Shown here piece after piece: positions 31,789 to 40,592 of a stretch of DNA of 64,000 bases. The notes beneath the pieces were generated by a model, which did no database searches, was not told where the DNA came from, and saw only the letters and a list, made by a program, of their open reading frames with translations. The first letter of the stretch is position 1, and every line of letters starts with the position of its first letter. Where the stretch lies: NCBI RefSeq assembly GCF_050586465.1, contig NZ_JBOCEG010000002.1, positions 62,001 through 126,000 of the forward strand, written 5' to 3'. Origin of the DNA: CAJXYS01 sp913063035. GTDB taxonomy: Bacteria > Pseudomonadota > Alphaproteobacteria > Rhodobacterales > Rhodobacteraceae. The position numbers and the translations under genes were made by a program.

Positions 31789-33297
31789 TCATTCGCCGCG
31801 CGGGAAGCGCTGCGCGTCCTCCACCACGTTGAGATCCATGTGGTTGCGCATGAACCGGTCCGACGCGTCGCGCAGCGGCTGGTAGTCCCACGGGTAATAG
31901 GCGCCGTTGCGGAGCGCCTCGTAGACCACCCAGCGCCTGGCCTGGCTCTCGCGCACCTCGGCGTCGAACCGGGCGAGATCCCAGCGCTCGTCCGCCATCT
32001 CGCGGAAGCCGGCCAGCGTTCCGGCGCAGGCAGGGTCGCCGGCGCGGTTCTCCAGCTCGTGCGGGTCGGCCTCGAGATCGAAGAGCTGCTCGGGGTCCAG
32101 CGCGCAGCGGGTGTATTTCCAGCGTCCGTGCCGCAGGCAGACCAGGGGCGCGTAGCTCGCCTCGGCCGCGTATTCGATGGCCACGGGCGTCTGCCGCGCC
32201 GTGCCGCCCGCATAGGGCAGCAGGCTCTCGCCATCGGTCCAGGGCAGCACCTCGTCCATCGAGACCCCGGCGAGATCGCAGAGCGTCGGGGTCACGTCGA
32301 CGGTCGAGACCGGGTCGGCCACCCGCCCCGGTGCCAGGCCCGGTGCCGCGATCATCAGCGGCACGCGCGACGCGCCCTCGAAGAAGGACATCTTGAACCA
32401 GAGCCCGCGCTCGCCCAGCATGTCGCCGTGATCCGAGACGAAGAGGATGATCGCCTCCTGCCGGGTCCGCTCCAGCACGTCCAGAAGCTGGCCGATCTTC
32501 TCGTCGAGATAGCTGACATTGGCGAAATAGGCCCGGCGCGACCGGCGGATGTCGTCCTCGGCAATGTCGAAGCTGCGCCAGTCGTTGGCGTCGAAGATCC
32601 GCTGCGAATGCGGGTCGTGATCCGCGTAGTCCATGGCCGGGACCGCGGGCAGCAGGTGATCGCACGCGGCGTAGAGATCCCAGAACCTGCGCCGCGCCAC
32701 ATAGGGATCGTGCGGATGGGTGAAGCTGACGGTCAGGCACCAGGGCCGGTCGTCATGGCCGCGCGCGAGATCGTAGAGCTTCTGCTCGGCCATGAAGGCG
32801 ACCTCGTCGTCGTATTCCATCTGATTGGAGATCTCGGCCACGCCGGCGCCCGTGACCGAGCCGAGGTTGTGATACCACCAGTCGATCCGCTCGCCCGGCT
32901 TGCGGTAATCCGGCGTCCAGCCGAAATCGGCGGGATAGATATCGGTGGTGAGCCGCTGCTCGAAGCCGTGCAGCTGGTCGGGGCCGACGAAATGCATCTT
33001 GCCGCTGAGACAGGTCTGGTAGCCCGCGCGCCGCAGGTGATGGGCGTATGTCGGGATATCCGAGGCGTATTCCGCGGCATTGTCGTAGACGCGGGTGCGG
33101 TGTGGCAGCTGGCCGGCCATGAAGCTCGCCCGTCCCGGCGCGCAGAGCGGGCTGGCCGTGTAGGCGTTGGCGAAGCGCACCGACCGCGCGGCCAGCCGGC
33201 GCAGGTTCGGGGTGTGCAGCCAGTCGGCCGGCCCGTCCGGAAACAGCGTCCCGTTCAACTGGTCGACCATCAGGATGAGGATGTTCGGTTTCGTCAT
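31789..33297 (-). CDS. betC: Choline-sulfatase
   Basis: 502 aa type I sulfatase that hydrolyses choline-O-sulfate to choline and sulfate. The formylglycine motif C52-APGR-A with the preceding TASPL matches choline-sulfatases; metal residues appear as MVDQLNG, FVSDHGDMLGE. No signal peptide, so it is cytosolic, as in Sinorhizobium. The C-terminus carries the choline-sulfatase extension (ARRWVVYEALRNGAYYPWDYQPL). Its ATG overlaps the betI stop. Confidence 0.95.
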   Translation of the reverse strand: MTKPNILILMVDQLNGTLFPDGPADWLHTPNLRRLAARSVRFANAYTASPLCAPGRASFMAGQLPHRTRVYDNAAEYASDIPTYAHHLRRAGYQTCLSGKMHFVGPDQLHGFEQRLTTDIYPADFGWTPDYRKPGERIDWWYHNLGSVTGAGVAEISNQMEYDDEVAFMAEQKLYDLARGHDDRPWCLTVSFTHPHDPYVARRRFWDLYAACDHLLPAVPAMDYADHDPHSQRIFDANDWRSFDIAEDDIRRSRRAYFANVSYLDEKIGQLLDVLERTRQEAIILFVSDHGDMLGERGLWFKMSFFEGASRVPLMIAAPGLAPGRVADPVSTVDVTPTLCDLAGVSMDEVLPWTDGESLLPYAGGTARQTPVAIEYAAEASYAPLVCLRHGRWKYTRCALDPEQLFDLEADPHELENRAGDPACAGTLAGFREMADERWDLARFDAEVRESQARRWVVYEALRNGAYYPWDYQPLRDASDRFMRNHMDLNVVEDAQRFPRGE

Positions 33298-33881
33298 TGC
33301 TGCCCCGCCGCGTCGAGTTCCCGGTCCAGGTATCCCAGCGCTAGCGCAACCGCCTGCGCCCGGTCGAGCGACAGGCCCGCCAGCGCCTGGCGGATATAGA
33401 CCCCGTCGATCATCGCGCCGATCCCCTGCGCGATGGCCGGGGCACGGTCGCCCGCCAGCGGTCGCAGGTCATGCACGAGGTTCGACTGCAGCCGGCGCTG
33501 GTAGATCCGCAGCAGCCGCCAGGCATCCTGCGAGGTCTGCGCCTGGACGTAGAAGTTCAGCCAGGCCGCGATGACCTCGGCGCGAAAGTTCTCGTGCTCG
33601 AAACTGGCCTTCACGATGGCTTCGACCCGGGCGCGCGGGCCGTCCGCCACGGCCAGCGCGGCGCGCACCTGCGCGCCGTAGACGCCCAGGATATGGCGCA
33701 TCGCCGCGAGGAAGATCTGCTCCTTGCCGCCGAAATAGTGATGCGCCAGCGCGCTCGACATGCCGGCGCGCTTGGCGATCTGGCTGACCGTGACGTCGAG
33801 CGACCCCCGCGCGCCGATCTCGGCGATGGTCGCTTTCACCAAGGCTTCCCTTCGGATAGGCTCCATTCCGAGCTTCGGCAT
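33294..33881 (-). CDS. betI: Choline-responsive TetR repressor BetI
   Basis: 195 aa TetR-family regulator. Helix-turn-helix at about residues 24-50 (LDVTVSQIAKRAGMSSALAHHYFGGKEQIF), then the ligand domain with AAWLNFYVQAQTSQDAWRLLRIYQRRLQSNLVHDL. It represses bet genes until choline binds. First gene of the minus-strand unit, overlapping betC by four bases. The palindrome at 33922-33941 is its probable operator. Confidence 0.93.
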   Translation of the reverse strand: MPKLGMEPIRREALVKATIAEIGARGSLDVTVSQIAKRAGMSSALAHHYFGGKEQIFLAAMRHILGVYGAQVRAALAVADGPRARVEAIVKASFEHENFRAEVIAAWLNFYVQAQTSQDAWRLLRIYQRRLQSNLVHDLRPLAGDRAPAIAQGIGAMIDGVYIRQALAGLSLDRAQAVALALGYLDRELDAAGQQ

Positions 33882-33921
33882 CCCGGCCCCCGTGCTGTTG
33901 CAATCCGAAGCTAAGTGGTTT

Positions 33922-33941
33922 TTAATTGACTCGTCAATCAA
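33922..33941. promoter_or_regulatory. BetI-type operator between betI and choX
   Basis: TTAATTGAC-TC-GTCAATCAA: nine-base arms with a single mismatch around a two-base centre. It lies 40 bases before the betI start and 18 before choX, so a bound BetI dimer could repress both directions. Confidence 0.7.
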
Positions 33942-33959
33942 GAAAACAGGGAGCTTCCC

Positions 33960-34892
33960 ATGACCTCCATCCGCTCGACCCTTCTGGCCTCCGCCGCGAG
34001 CCTCGCCATGGCCGGCAGCGCCGCCGCGAATTGCGATAGCGTGACCTTCTCGGATGTCGGCTGGACCGACATCACCGCCACGACCGCCGCGACGACGCTG
34101 GTGCTGGACGCACTCGGCTACGAGACCGACATCAAGGTGCTGTCGGTGCCGGTGACCTACACCTCGCTGGCCGAGGGCGACATCGACGTCTTCCTCGGGA
34201 ACTGGATGCCGACCATGGAAGCCGATATCGCGCCTTACCGCGAGGCCGGCACGGTCGACACGGTCCGCGCCAATCTCGAGGGGGCGAAATACACCCTCGC
34301 CACCAATGCCCAGGGCGCGGCGCTGGGCATCACCTCCTTCGGCACGATTGCCGACCAGGCCGAGGCGCTGGAACGCGAGATCTACGGCATCGAGCCGGGC
34401 AATGACGGCAACCGGCTCATCATGGAAATGATCGAGTCGGGCGCGTTCGGGCTCGACGGCTTCGAGGTGGTCGAAAGCTCCGAGCAGGGCATGCTGGCGC
34501 AGGTCGGCCGGGCCGTCCGCCGGGAAGAGCCGATCGTCTTCCTCGCCTGGGAGCCGCACCCGATGAACGCCAATTACGACATCACCTACCTGACGGGCGG
34601 CGACGACTGGTTCGGCCCCAATCTCGGCGGCGCGACGGTCTACACCAACACCCGGGCCGGCTATGTCGAGGACTGCCCGAATGTCGGGCAGTTCCTGCAG
34701 AATCTCGAATTCACGCTGGCGATGGAGAACGAGATCATGGGCGCGATCCTGAACGACGGCGAGGATCCGCAAGACGCCGCGCGCGCCTGGATCTCGGCCA
34801 ACCCGGACGCGCTCGACGCCTGGCTGGACGGTGTCCAGACCGCGGGCGGCGAAGACGGCCTCGCGGCGGTCCGGGCCGAACTCGGCCTCTGA
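33960..34892 (+). CDS. choX: Choline ABC transporter substrate-binding protein
   Basis: 310 aa periplasmic binding protein of the OpuAC/ChoX family. Signal peptide to about residue 23 (AGSAAA), then CDSVTFSDVGWTDITATTAA and DIDVFLGNWMPTMEADI, where the family places aromatic residues for the quaternary amine, and VFLAWEPHPMNANYDI. GGGAGC precedes the ATG. The choXWV order and adjacency to bet genes fit high-affinity choline uptake. Confidence 0.94.
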   Translation: MTSIRSTLLASAASLAMAGSAAANCDSVTFSDVGWTDITATTAATTLVLDALGYETDIKVLSVPVTYTSLAEGDIDVFLGNWMPTMEADIAPYREAGTVDTVRANLEGAKYTLATNAQGAALGITSFGTIADQAEALEREIYGIEPGNDGNRLIMEMIESGAFGLDGFEVVESSEQGMLAQVGRAVRREEPIVFLAWEPHPMNANYDITYLTGGDDWFGPNLGGATVYTNTRAGYVEDCPNVGQFLQNLEFTLAMENEIMGAILNDGEDPQDAARAWISANPDALDAWLDGVQTAGGEDGLAAVRAELGL

Positions 34893-34914
34893 GCCGGCGG
34901 CCTGACGCCAATCT

Positions 34915-34938
34915 CCCTCCCCCCGGAACGGGGGAGGG
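34915..34938 (+). terminator. Intra-operon hairpin between choX and choW
   Basis: Perfect nine-pair stem CCCTCCCCC / GGGGGAGGG with a six-base loop and no T-run, 23 bases after the choX stop. Such hairpins commonly stabilise the 3' end of the abundant binding-protein mRNA and lower permease expression. Confidence 0.6.
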
Positions 34939-35022
34939 TCCGGGAGCGGAGAGGACAAGCGCCGGCCAACGGCGCGCCCCGGTGCAGCGCCGCCGCTTCG
35001 TCACGCACGCAGGGACAGATGC

Positions 35023-35859
35023 ATGAACTGGCTCACCGACAACAAGATCCCCGTGGGCGACGGCGCCGCCGCCGTCTTCGACTGGCTTCAGGACAACGCC
35101 GCGGTCTTCTTCGACGCGCTTGCCATCGGCATGGAGAACCTGATCGACGGGTTGCTCTGGGTGCTGCAGACGCCGCACCCGCTCTTGGTGATCGCCGTGC
35201 TGGTGGCGCTGACCTGGGCGCTGCAGCGCAGCTGGAAGACCTGCCTCTTCGTGGCGCTGGGCTTTCTGTTCATCCTGAACCAGGACTACTGGGAAGAAAC
35301 GACCGAGAGCCTGACGCTGGTGCTGGCCTCCTGCGTGGTCTGCATGGGCGTGGGCGTGCCCATCGGCATCGCCGCGGCGCACCGGCCGCGGCTCTACGCG
35401 GGCATGCGCCCGGTGCTCGACCTGATGCAGACCCTGCCGCCCTTCGTCTACCTGATCCCGGCCATCGTCTTCTTCGGGATCGGCATGGTGCCGGGGCTGA
35501 TGGCCACGGTGATCTTCGTGGTGCCGGCGCCGATCCGGCTGACGCATCTCGGGATCTCCTCGACGCCGCAGTCCCTGCTCGAGGCCGCGCAGGCCTTCGG
35601 CGCCACGCCGCGCCAGACGCTCTGGAAGGTCGAGCTGCCCTACGCGCTGCCACAGATCATGGCCGGGCTGAACCAGACCATCATGCTTTCGCTGTCGATG
35701 GTGGTGATCGCCGCGCTGGTCGGGGCCGACGGGCTCGGGGTGCCGGTGGTGCGGGCGCTCAACCAGGTCAACACCGCGCTCGGCTTCGAGTCGGGCTTCA
35801 TCATCGTCGTCGTCGCGATCATCCTCGACCGCATGCTCAAGATGGAGCGCCGCCCATGA
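35023..35859 (+). CDS. choW: Choline ABC transporter permease
   Basis: 278 aa inner-membrane permease of the OpuAB/ProW type with about six helices. The EAA coupling loop is EAAQAFGATPRQTLWKVELPYALPQIMAGLNQ. An N-terminal amphipathic stretch precedes the first helix. Its stop overlaps the choV start (ATGA). Confidence 0.95.
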   Translation: MNWLTDNKIPVGDGAAAVFDWLQDNAAVFFDALAIGMENLIDGLLWVLQTPHPLLVIAVLVALTWALQRSWKTCLFVALGFLFILNQDYWEETTESLTLVLASCVVCMGVGVPIGIAAAHRPRLYAGMRPVLDLMQTLPPFVYLIPAIVFFGIGMVPGLMATVIFVVPAPIRLTHLGISSTPQSLLEAAQAFGATPRQTLWKVELPYALPQIMAGLNQTIMLSLSMVVIAALVGADGLGVPVVRALNQVNTALGFESGFIIVVVAIILDRMLKMERRP

Positions 35860-36881
35860 CCACCGCCGTGGATTTCGACAAGGTCTCCATCGTCTTCGGC
35901 GACCATCCCGAAACCGCCCTGCCGCTCATGGATGCCGGCCAGTCCCGGGCCGAGATCCAGGCCGCCACCGGCCAGGTGCTGGGCGTGCATGACTGCTCGC
36001 TCACCGTCGAGACGGGCGAGATCGTCGTGTTGATGGGGCTCTCGGGGTCGGGCAAGTCGACCCTGCTGCGCGCGGTCAACGGGCTCAACCCGGTGGTCCG
36101 CGGAAGCGTGCGGGTCAATGACGGCGACGCGATGGTCGACGTCACCCATGCCGATGCCAGGACGCTGCGGCGCATGCGGCTGCAAAACATCGCCATGGTC
36201 TTCCAGCAGTTCGGCCTGCTGCCCTGGCGCAGCGTGCGCGACAATGTCGGGCTCGGACTCGAGCTTGCCGGGCTGCCGGCCACGGACCGCCGCGCGCAGG
36301 TCGAACGCCAGCTCGAGCTGGTCGGCCTCGCCGACTGGGCCGACCGCAAGGTGGGCGAGCTCTCGGGCGGAATGCAGCAGCGCGTGGGCCTGGCGCGTGC
36401 CTTCGCCACCGACGCGCCGATCCTGCTGATGGACGAACCCTTCTCGGCGCTCGATCCGCTGATCCGCACCCGGCTGCAGGACGAGCTGCTGGACCTGCAG
36501 TCGAAGCTGGCGCGAACTATCATCTTCGTCAGCCACGACCTCGACGAGGCCTTCAAGATCGGCGACCGGATCGCGATCATGGAAGGGGGGCGCATCGTGC
36601 AATGCGGCCGCCCGCAGGAGATTTTCTCGCGCCCCGCCAACGACTACGTGGCCGATTTCGTGGCGCATATGAACCCGCTCGGCGTCCTGACGGCGCGCGA
36701 CGTGATGGAGCCCTCGACCGGCCGGCACGACGCGACCGTGCCGCCCGACGCCGTGATCCAGTCGGTCATGGAAGAGGTCAAGGCCGCCCGCGCGCCGATC
36801 GGCGTGGTCGAGAACGGCGCGGTGATCGGCCAGATCACCCGCGACACCGTGATCGCCAAGCTTCTGGACCCGCGGGGCTGA
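35856..36881 (+). CDS. choV: Choline ABC transporter ATP-binding protein
   Basis: 341 aa. Walker A GLSGSGKST at residues 61-69, Q-loop FQQFGLLPWRSV, signature LSGGMQQRVGLARA, Walker B ILLMDEPFSALDP and switch His in SHDLDEA. After the nucleotide domain a C-terminal part (from about residue 280) resembles a shortened CBS module (PDAVIQSVMEEVKAARAPIGVVENGAVIGQITRDTV), as in OpuAA-type ATPases that respond to ionic strength. Confidence 0.95.
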   Translation: MTTAVDFDKVSIVFGDHPETALPLMDAGQSRAEIQAATGQVLGVHDCSLTVETGEIVVLMGLSGSGKSTLLRAVNGLNPVVRGSVRVNDGDAMVDVTHADARTLRRMRLQNIAMVFQQFGLLPWRSVRDNVGLGLELAGLPATDRRAQVERQLELVGLADWADRKVGELSGGMQQRVGLARAFATDAPILLMDEPFSALDPLIRTRLQDELLDLQSKLARTIIFVSHDLDEAFKIGDRIAIMEGGRIVQCGRPQEIFSRPANDYVADFVAHMNPLGVLTARDVMEPSTGRHDATVPPDAVIQSVMEEVKAARAPIGVVENGAVIGQITRDTVIAKLLDPRG

Positions 36882-36900
36882 CGGGCCCCTTCATCGTTCC

Positions 36901-36939
36901 GGAAATATCCTCGGGGGTCCGGGGGCAGACAGCCCCCGG
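36901..36939 (+). terminator. Hairpin with GGAAATATCC repeat motif after choV
   Basis: CCGGGGGC-AGACA-GCCCCCGG stem (36919-36939) preceded by GGAAATATCCTCGGGGG, a short motif shared in part with the 4123 and 22390 repeats. It lies between the convergent ends of choV and a DMT transporter gene and probably terminates both. Confidence 0.6.
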
Positions 36940-36949
36940 GGCCCGCCAC

Positions 36950-37855
36950 TCAGAGCTTCGCGGCCGCGTCGGGCGGCGTCGCCGCGCGCCGGCGCAGCGC
37001 GGACTCGCGCCACGAGATAAAGCTGACCGCGCCGACCACCATCGAGCCGCCGAGCACCACCCAGGGATCGAAGGCCTCGCCGAAGACGAAAATCCCGAGC
37101 AGCGTGGCCCAGACCAGCTGCAGGAAGGTCACGGGTTGCGTCACCGCCAGCGGCGCGGCCTCGAAGGCGCGGGTCATGCTGTAATGTCCCGCCGTGGCGA
37201 AGAAGGCCACCAGCAAGAGCCAGAGCAGCTGGACCGGCGTGGGCGGCACCCAGACGACCGCCGCGAAGGGGGCGAGCCCGATGGTGACCCCGACCGACAG
37301 GAGCCCCACCACCGCGAGCGGGCTGATCTCCGCCGTCAGGCGCTTGGCCATGAGGTAGGAGACGGCGAAGGCCGGCGCGGTGAAGAGCATCGCAATATGC
37401 CCGGACGACAGCTCGCGGAAGCCCGGGCGCAGGATCACCAGCGCGCCCGCCAGCGCCACCAGGATCGCCGCGATCCGCCGCGAGGCCAGTCGCTCGCCCA
37501 GGAAAAGCGCCGCCCCGACGGAAATGTAGACCGGCGCGAGGTAGTTCATCGCGGTGACGTCCGCGATCGGGATCCGTGCCATGGCGAAGAACCAGAGGAT
37601 GACGGCCAGCGTATGCGCCGCCGCGCGCAGCCCCGCGAGCGTCGCGCCCCGCCGGCCCAGCCCCGAGCGCAGCATCGGCCGGATCATCGGGATCACGAAA
37701 ACCAGTCCCAGCGCGTAGCGCAGGAAGGCCGCCTGCGCGGCGGGAACGGCCTGGCCCAGGTGTTTCACCGTCGCGGTCACGGCGACGAAACAGAGCCCGG
37801 TCAGGAGCATCCAGAGGATCCCGGCGAGCGGGCGGTGGGCGGGGCTCTCGGACAT
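36950..37855 (-). CDS. DMT (EamA) family transporter
   Basis: 301 aa, about ten transmembrane helices in two EamA repeats (motif AMNYLAPVYISVGAALFLGE at the end of the first, FLQLVWATLLGIFVFGEAFDPW in the second). ATG at 37855 (MSESPAHRPLAGILWM) is preferred over a TTG 36 bases upstream. Substrate unknown. Distinct in sequence from the DMT gene at 23353. Confidence 0.87.
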   Translation of the reverse strand: MSESPAHRPLAGILWMLLTGLCFVAVTATVKHLGQAVPAAQAAFLRYALGLVFVIPMIRPMLRSGLGRRGATLAGLRAAAHTLAVILWFFAMARIPIADVTAMNYLAPVYISVGAALFLGERLASRRIAAILVALAGALVILRPGFRELSSGHIAMLFTAPAFAVSYLMAKRLTAEISPLAVVGLLSVGVTIGLAPFAAVVWVPPTPVQLLWLLLVAFFATAGHYSMTRAFEAAPLAVTQPVTFLQLVWATLLGIFVFGEAFDPWVVLGGSMVVGAVSFISWRESALRRRAATPPDAAAKL

Positions 37856-37931
37856 GGCGGCGATCTGACCCGATCGGACCGGGGGCCGCAAGGGGCAGGC
37901 GGCCGATGCCGGGCCGGCGCGGCCGGCCGGC

Positions 37932-38678
37932 TCAGGCCGACAGCTGGGCCATCACCTCGTCGGAGATCTCGAAATTCGCCGTGACCTTCTGCACGTCGTC
38001 GTCGTCTTCCAGGGCCTCGAGCAGTTTCATCAGCTTCTGCGCGTTCTCGAGATCCAGCTCGGTGGTGGTCTGGGGCTTCCAGATCAGGCGGGTCGACTCG
38101 CTCTCGCCCAGCTGGGCCTCCAGCGCCGAGGCGACCTCGTGCAGATCGGTGTCGGCACAGTAGACGATGTGCCCGTCCTCGGCGCTTTCCACGTCCTCGG
38201 CACCGGCCTCGATGGCGGCCATCATCACCGTGTCGGCGTCACCGGCGTCCGCGGGGTAGGTGATCTCGCCCTTGCGGTCGAACATGAAGCTGACCGCGCC
38301 CGTCTCGCCGAGGTTGCCGCCGTTCTTGGAAAAGGTCGACCGCACGTTCGACGCCGTGCGGTTGCGGTTGTCGGTCATCGCCTCGACGATCACGGCCACG
38401 CCGTTCGGCCCGTAGCCCTCGTAGCGGATTTCCTCGTAATCCTCCGAGTCGCCGCCCTGCGATTTCTTGATCGCCCGCTCGATCACGTCCTTCGGAACCG
38501 AGTTCGACTTGGCCTCCTTGATCGCGAGCCTGAGCCGCGGGTTCTTCTCGGGGTCCGGGTCGCCCATCTTGGCGGCGACCGTGATCTCCTTGGAGAGCTT
38601 CGAGAACAGCTTGGAACGCGCCGCGTCCTGGCGGCCTTTCCGGTGCTGGATATTCGCCCATTTCGAATGGCCTGCCAT
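37932..38678 (-). CDS. yebC: YebC/PmpR (TACO1) family protein
   Basis: 248 aa. Begins MAGHSKWANIQHRKGRQDAA, the strongly conserved N-terminus, and contains NNVRSTF-type and YEGYGPNGVAVIVEAMTDN motifs. Described as a transcription regulator and more recently as a translation factor that relieves polyproline stalling; mitochondrial TACO1 is a homologue. Cytosolic. GGAGAG lies upstream of the ATG. Confidence 0.96.
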   Translation of the reverse strand: MAGHSKWANIQHRKGRQDAARSKLFSKLSKEITVAAKMGDPDPEKNPRLRLAIKEAKSNSVPKDVIERAIKKSQGGDSEDYEEIRYEGYGPNGVAVIVEAMTDNRNRTASNVRSTFSKNGGNLGETGAVSFMFDRKGEITYPADAGDADTVMMAAIEAGAEDVESAEDGHIVYCADTDLHEVASALEAQLGESESTRLIWKPQTTTELDLENAQKLMKLLEALEDDDDVQKVTANFEISDEVMAQLSA

Positions 38679-38806
38679 GGCACTCTCTCCGTTCCGGGAA
38701 ATCGGTCTGCCTGTCTATAGGGCAGGGCGCGGGGAACGTGCAAGACCGCCAGGGCGTTGCATATGTCCGCGCAATGGGCTTGTCTGTCGCCGACAGGGAG
38801 CATGCC

Positions 38807-40588
38807 GTGACGACCGACCAGATTATCCTTTTTGCCATTTTCCTCGTCGTCTTCGTGTTCCTGATCTGGGGGCGCTGGCGCTATGACCTGGTGGCCTTCA
38901 CCGCGCTGCTGAGCGGCGTGGTCCTCGGGGTGGTCCCCTCCGACCGGGCCTTCGACGGTTTCGGGCATCCCGCGACCATGGTGGTGGCGCTGGTGCTGGT
39001 GGTCTCGGCGGGGCTGGTGCGCTCGGGCGCGGTACAGCTGATCACCCGGACGCTGATCGACAGTTCCCGCCCGCTCGGCTGGCACATCGCCACGATGGGC
39101 AGCGTGGGCGCCGTGTTCTCGGGGTTCATGAACAACGTGGCGGCGCTGGCGCTGCTGATGCCGGTCGACATCCAGACCGCGCGCAAGGCCGGGCGCAATG
39201 CCGGGCTCAGCCTGATGCCGCTGTCCTTCGCGACGATCCTGGGCGGCATGGTGACGCTGATCGGCACCCCGCCCAACATCATCATCGCCACCTTCCGCGA
39301 GGACCGTCTGGGCGAGTCCTTCGCCATGTTCGACTTCGCGCCGGTCGGCGCGGTCGCGGCGCTGGCCGGGCTGGTCTTCATCGGCACGGTCGGCTGGCGG
39401 CTTATCCCGCAGCGCGACGGCGAGGCCAGCGCCGGCGAGAACCTGATGGAAAAGGCTCGCTACGTCGCCGAGCTGACCGTGCCCGGGGAGTCGGAGGTCG
39501 TGGGCCGGAAGATCCGTGACCTGCACGAGACCGAGGAAGAGACCGACGCCGCGGTGATCGGGCTGGTCCGCGACGGCAAGCGCCGTTTCGGCCGATCGCG
39601 CAACGCGACGCTGCGCGCCGGCGACGTCCTGGTGCTGGACGCCACGCCCGAGGCCCTCGACGAGTTCCGCACCGCGCTCAGGCTCGGGTTTTCCGATACC
39701 GAGCGCGAGGATAAGCTCGACGCCGCCGGCGAGGGGCTCGAACTGCTCGAGGTGGTGGTTCCCGAACAGTCGCGCATCACCGGCAAGACCGCCCAGAGCA
39801 TCGGGCTCTCCTGGCGCCAGCAGACGATCCTGATGGGCATCTCGCGCAAGGGGCGCGAGCTCACGAGCCAGGTGCGCAAGGCGGTGGTCCATCCCGGCGA
39901 CATCCTGCTGCTGCTGGTTCCGGCGGGCCGCGAGAACGACGTCACCGAATGGCTCGGCTGCCTTCCGCTGGCCGAACGCGGGCTCAAGGTGACCAAGCAG
40001 GACAAGACCTGGCTGGCCATCGGGATCTTCGCCGCCGCGGTCGCGGTCGCGAGTTTCGGCTATATCTCCGTGCCCGTGGCGCTGGGCATCGTGGTGGCGC
40101 TGTTCCTGATCATGCGGATCGTTCCGATCTCGGAGGTCTACGAGCACGTGGAATGGCCGGTCGTCGTCTTGCTGGGCTCGATGATCCCGCTCGGCACGGC
40201 GCTCGAGGAGGCGGGCGGCACGGCGCTGGTGGCCAACGCGCTGACGGGACTCACGGGCGGCTTTCCCGCCTGGGCGATCCTCGCTATCCTCATGGCCGTG
40301 ACGATGACGCTCTCGGACGTTCTGAACAACACGGCGACGACCATCGTGGCCGCCCCCGTCGCCATGGAGATCGCCGACACGCTGGGCGCGAATCCCGATC
40401 CGTTCCTCATGGCGGTGGCGGTGGCGGCATCCTGCGCGTTTCTGACGCCGATCGGCCACAAGAACAACACCCTGATCCTCGGTCCCGGCGGTTATGCCTT
40501 CGGCGATTATTGGCGAATGGGCCTGCCGCTCGAGGGGCTGGTGATCGGCGTGTCGGTTCCGATGATCCTGCTGGTCTGGCCGCTCTGA
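38807..40588 (+). CDS. SLC13-family permease with two TrkA-C domains (2)
   Basis: 593 aa. GTG at 38807 (then TTDQIILFAIFLVVFVFL) is chosen because GGGAG sits six bases before it; an ATG at 38774 lacks this. The architecture matches the permease at 24295: membrane half with FMNNVAALALLMPVDI and TLIGTPPNIIIA, TrkA-C insert (ELTVPGESEVVGRKIRDL), second half with SDVLNNTATTIVAAPVAM and AFLTPIGHKNNTLILGPGG. Both loop motifs are shared with the paralogue. Transported anion unknown. Confidence 0.87.
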   Translation: MTTDQIILFAIFLVVFVFLIWGRWRYDLVAFTALLSGVVLGVVPSDRAFDGFGHPATMVVALVLVVSAGLVRSGAVQLITRTLIDSSRPLGWHIATMGSVGAVFSGFMNNVAALALLMPVDIQTARKAGRNAGLSLMPLSFATILGGMVTLIGTPPNIIIATFREDRLGESFAMFDFAPVGAVAALAGLVFIGTVGWRLIPQRDGEASAGENLMEKARYVAELTVPGESEVVGRKIRDLHETEEETDAAVIGLVRDGKRRFGRSRNATLRAGDVLVLDATPEALDEFRTALRLGFSDTEREDKLDAAGEGLELLEVVVPEQSRITGKTAQSIGLSWRQQTILMGISRKGRELTSQVRKAVVHPGDILLLLVPAGRENDVTEWLGCLPLAERGLKVTKQDKTWLAIGIFAAAVAVASFGYISVPVALGIVVALFLIMRIVPISEVYEHVEWPVVVLLGSMIPLGTALEEAGGTALVANALTGLTGGFPAWAILAILMAVTMTLSDVLNNTATTIVAAPVAMEIADTLGANPDPFLMAVAVAASCAFLTPIGHKNNTLILGPGGYAFGDYWRMGLPLEGLVIGVSVPMILLVWPL

Positions 40589-40592
40589 GCGG

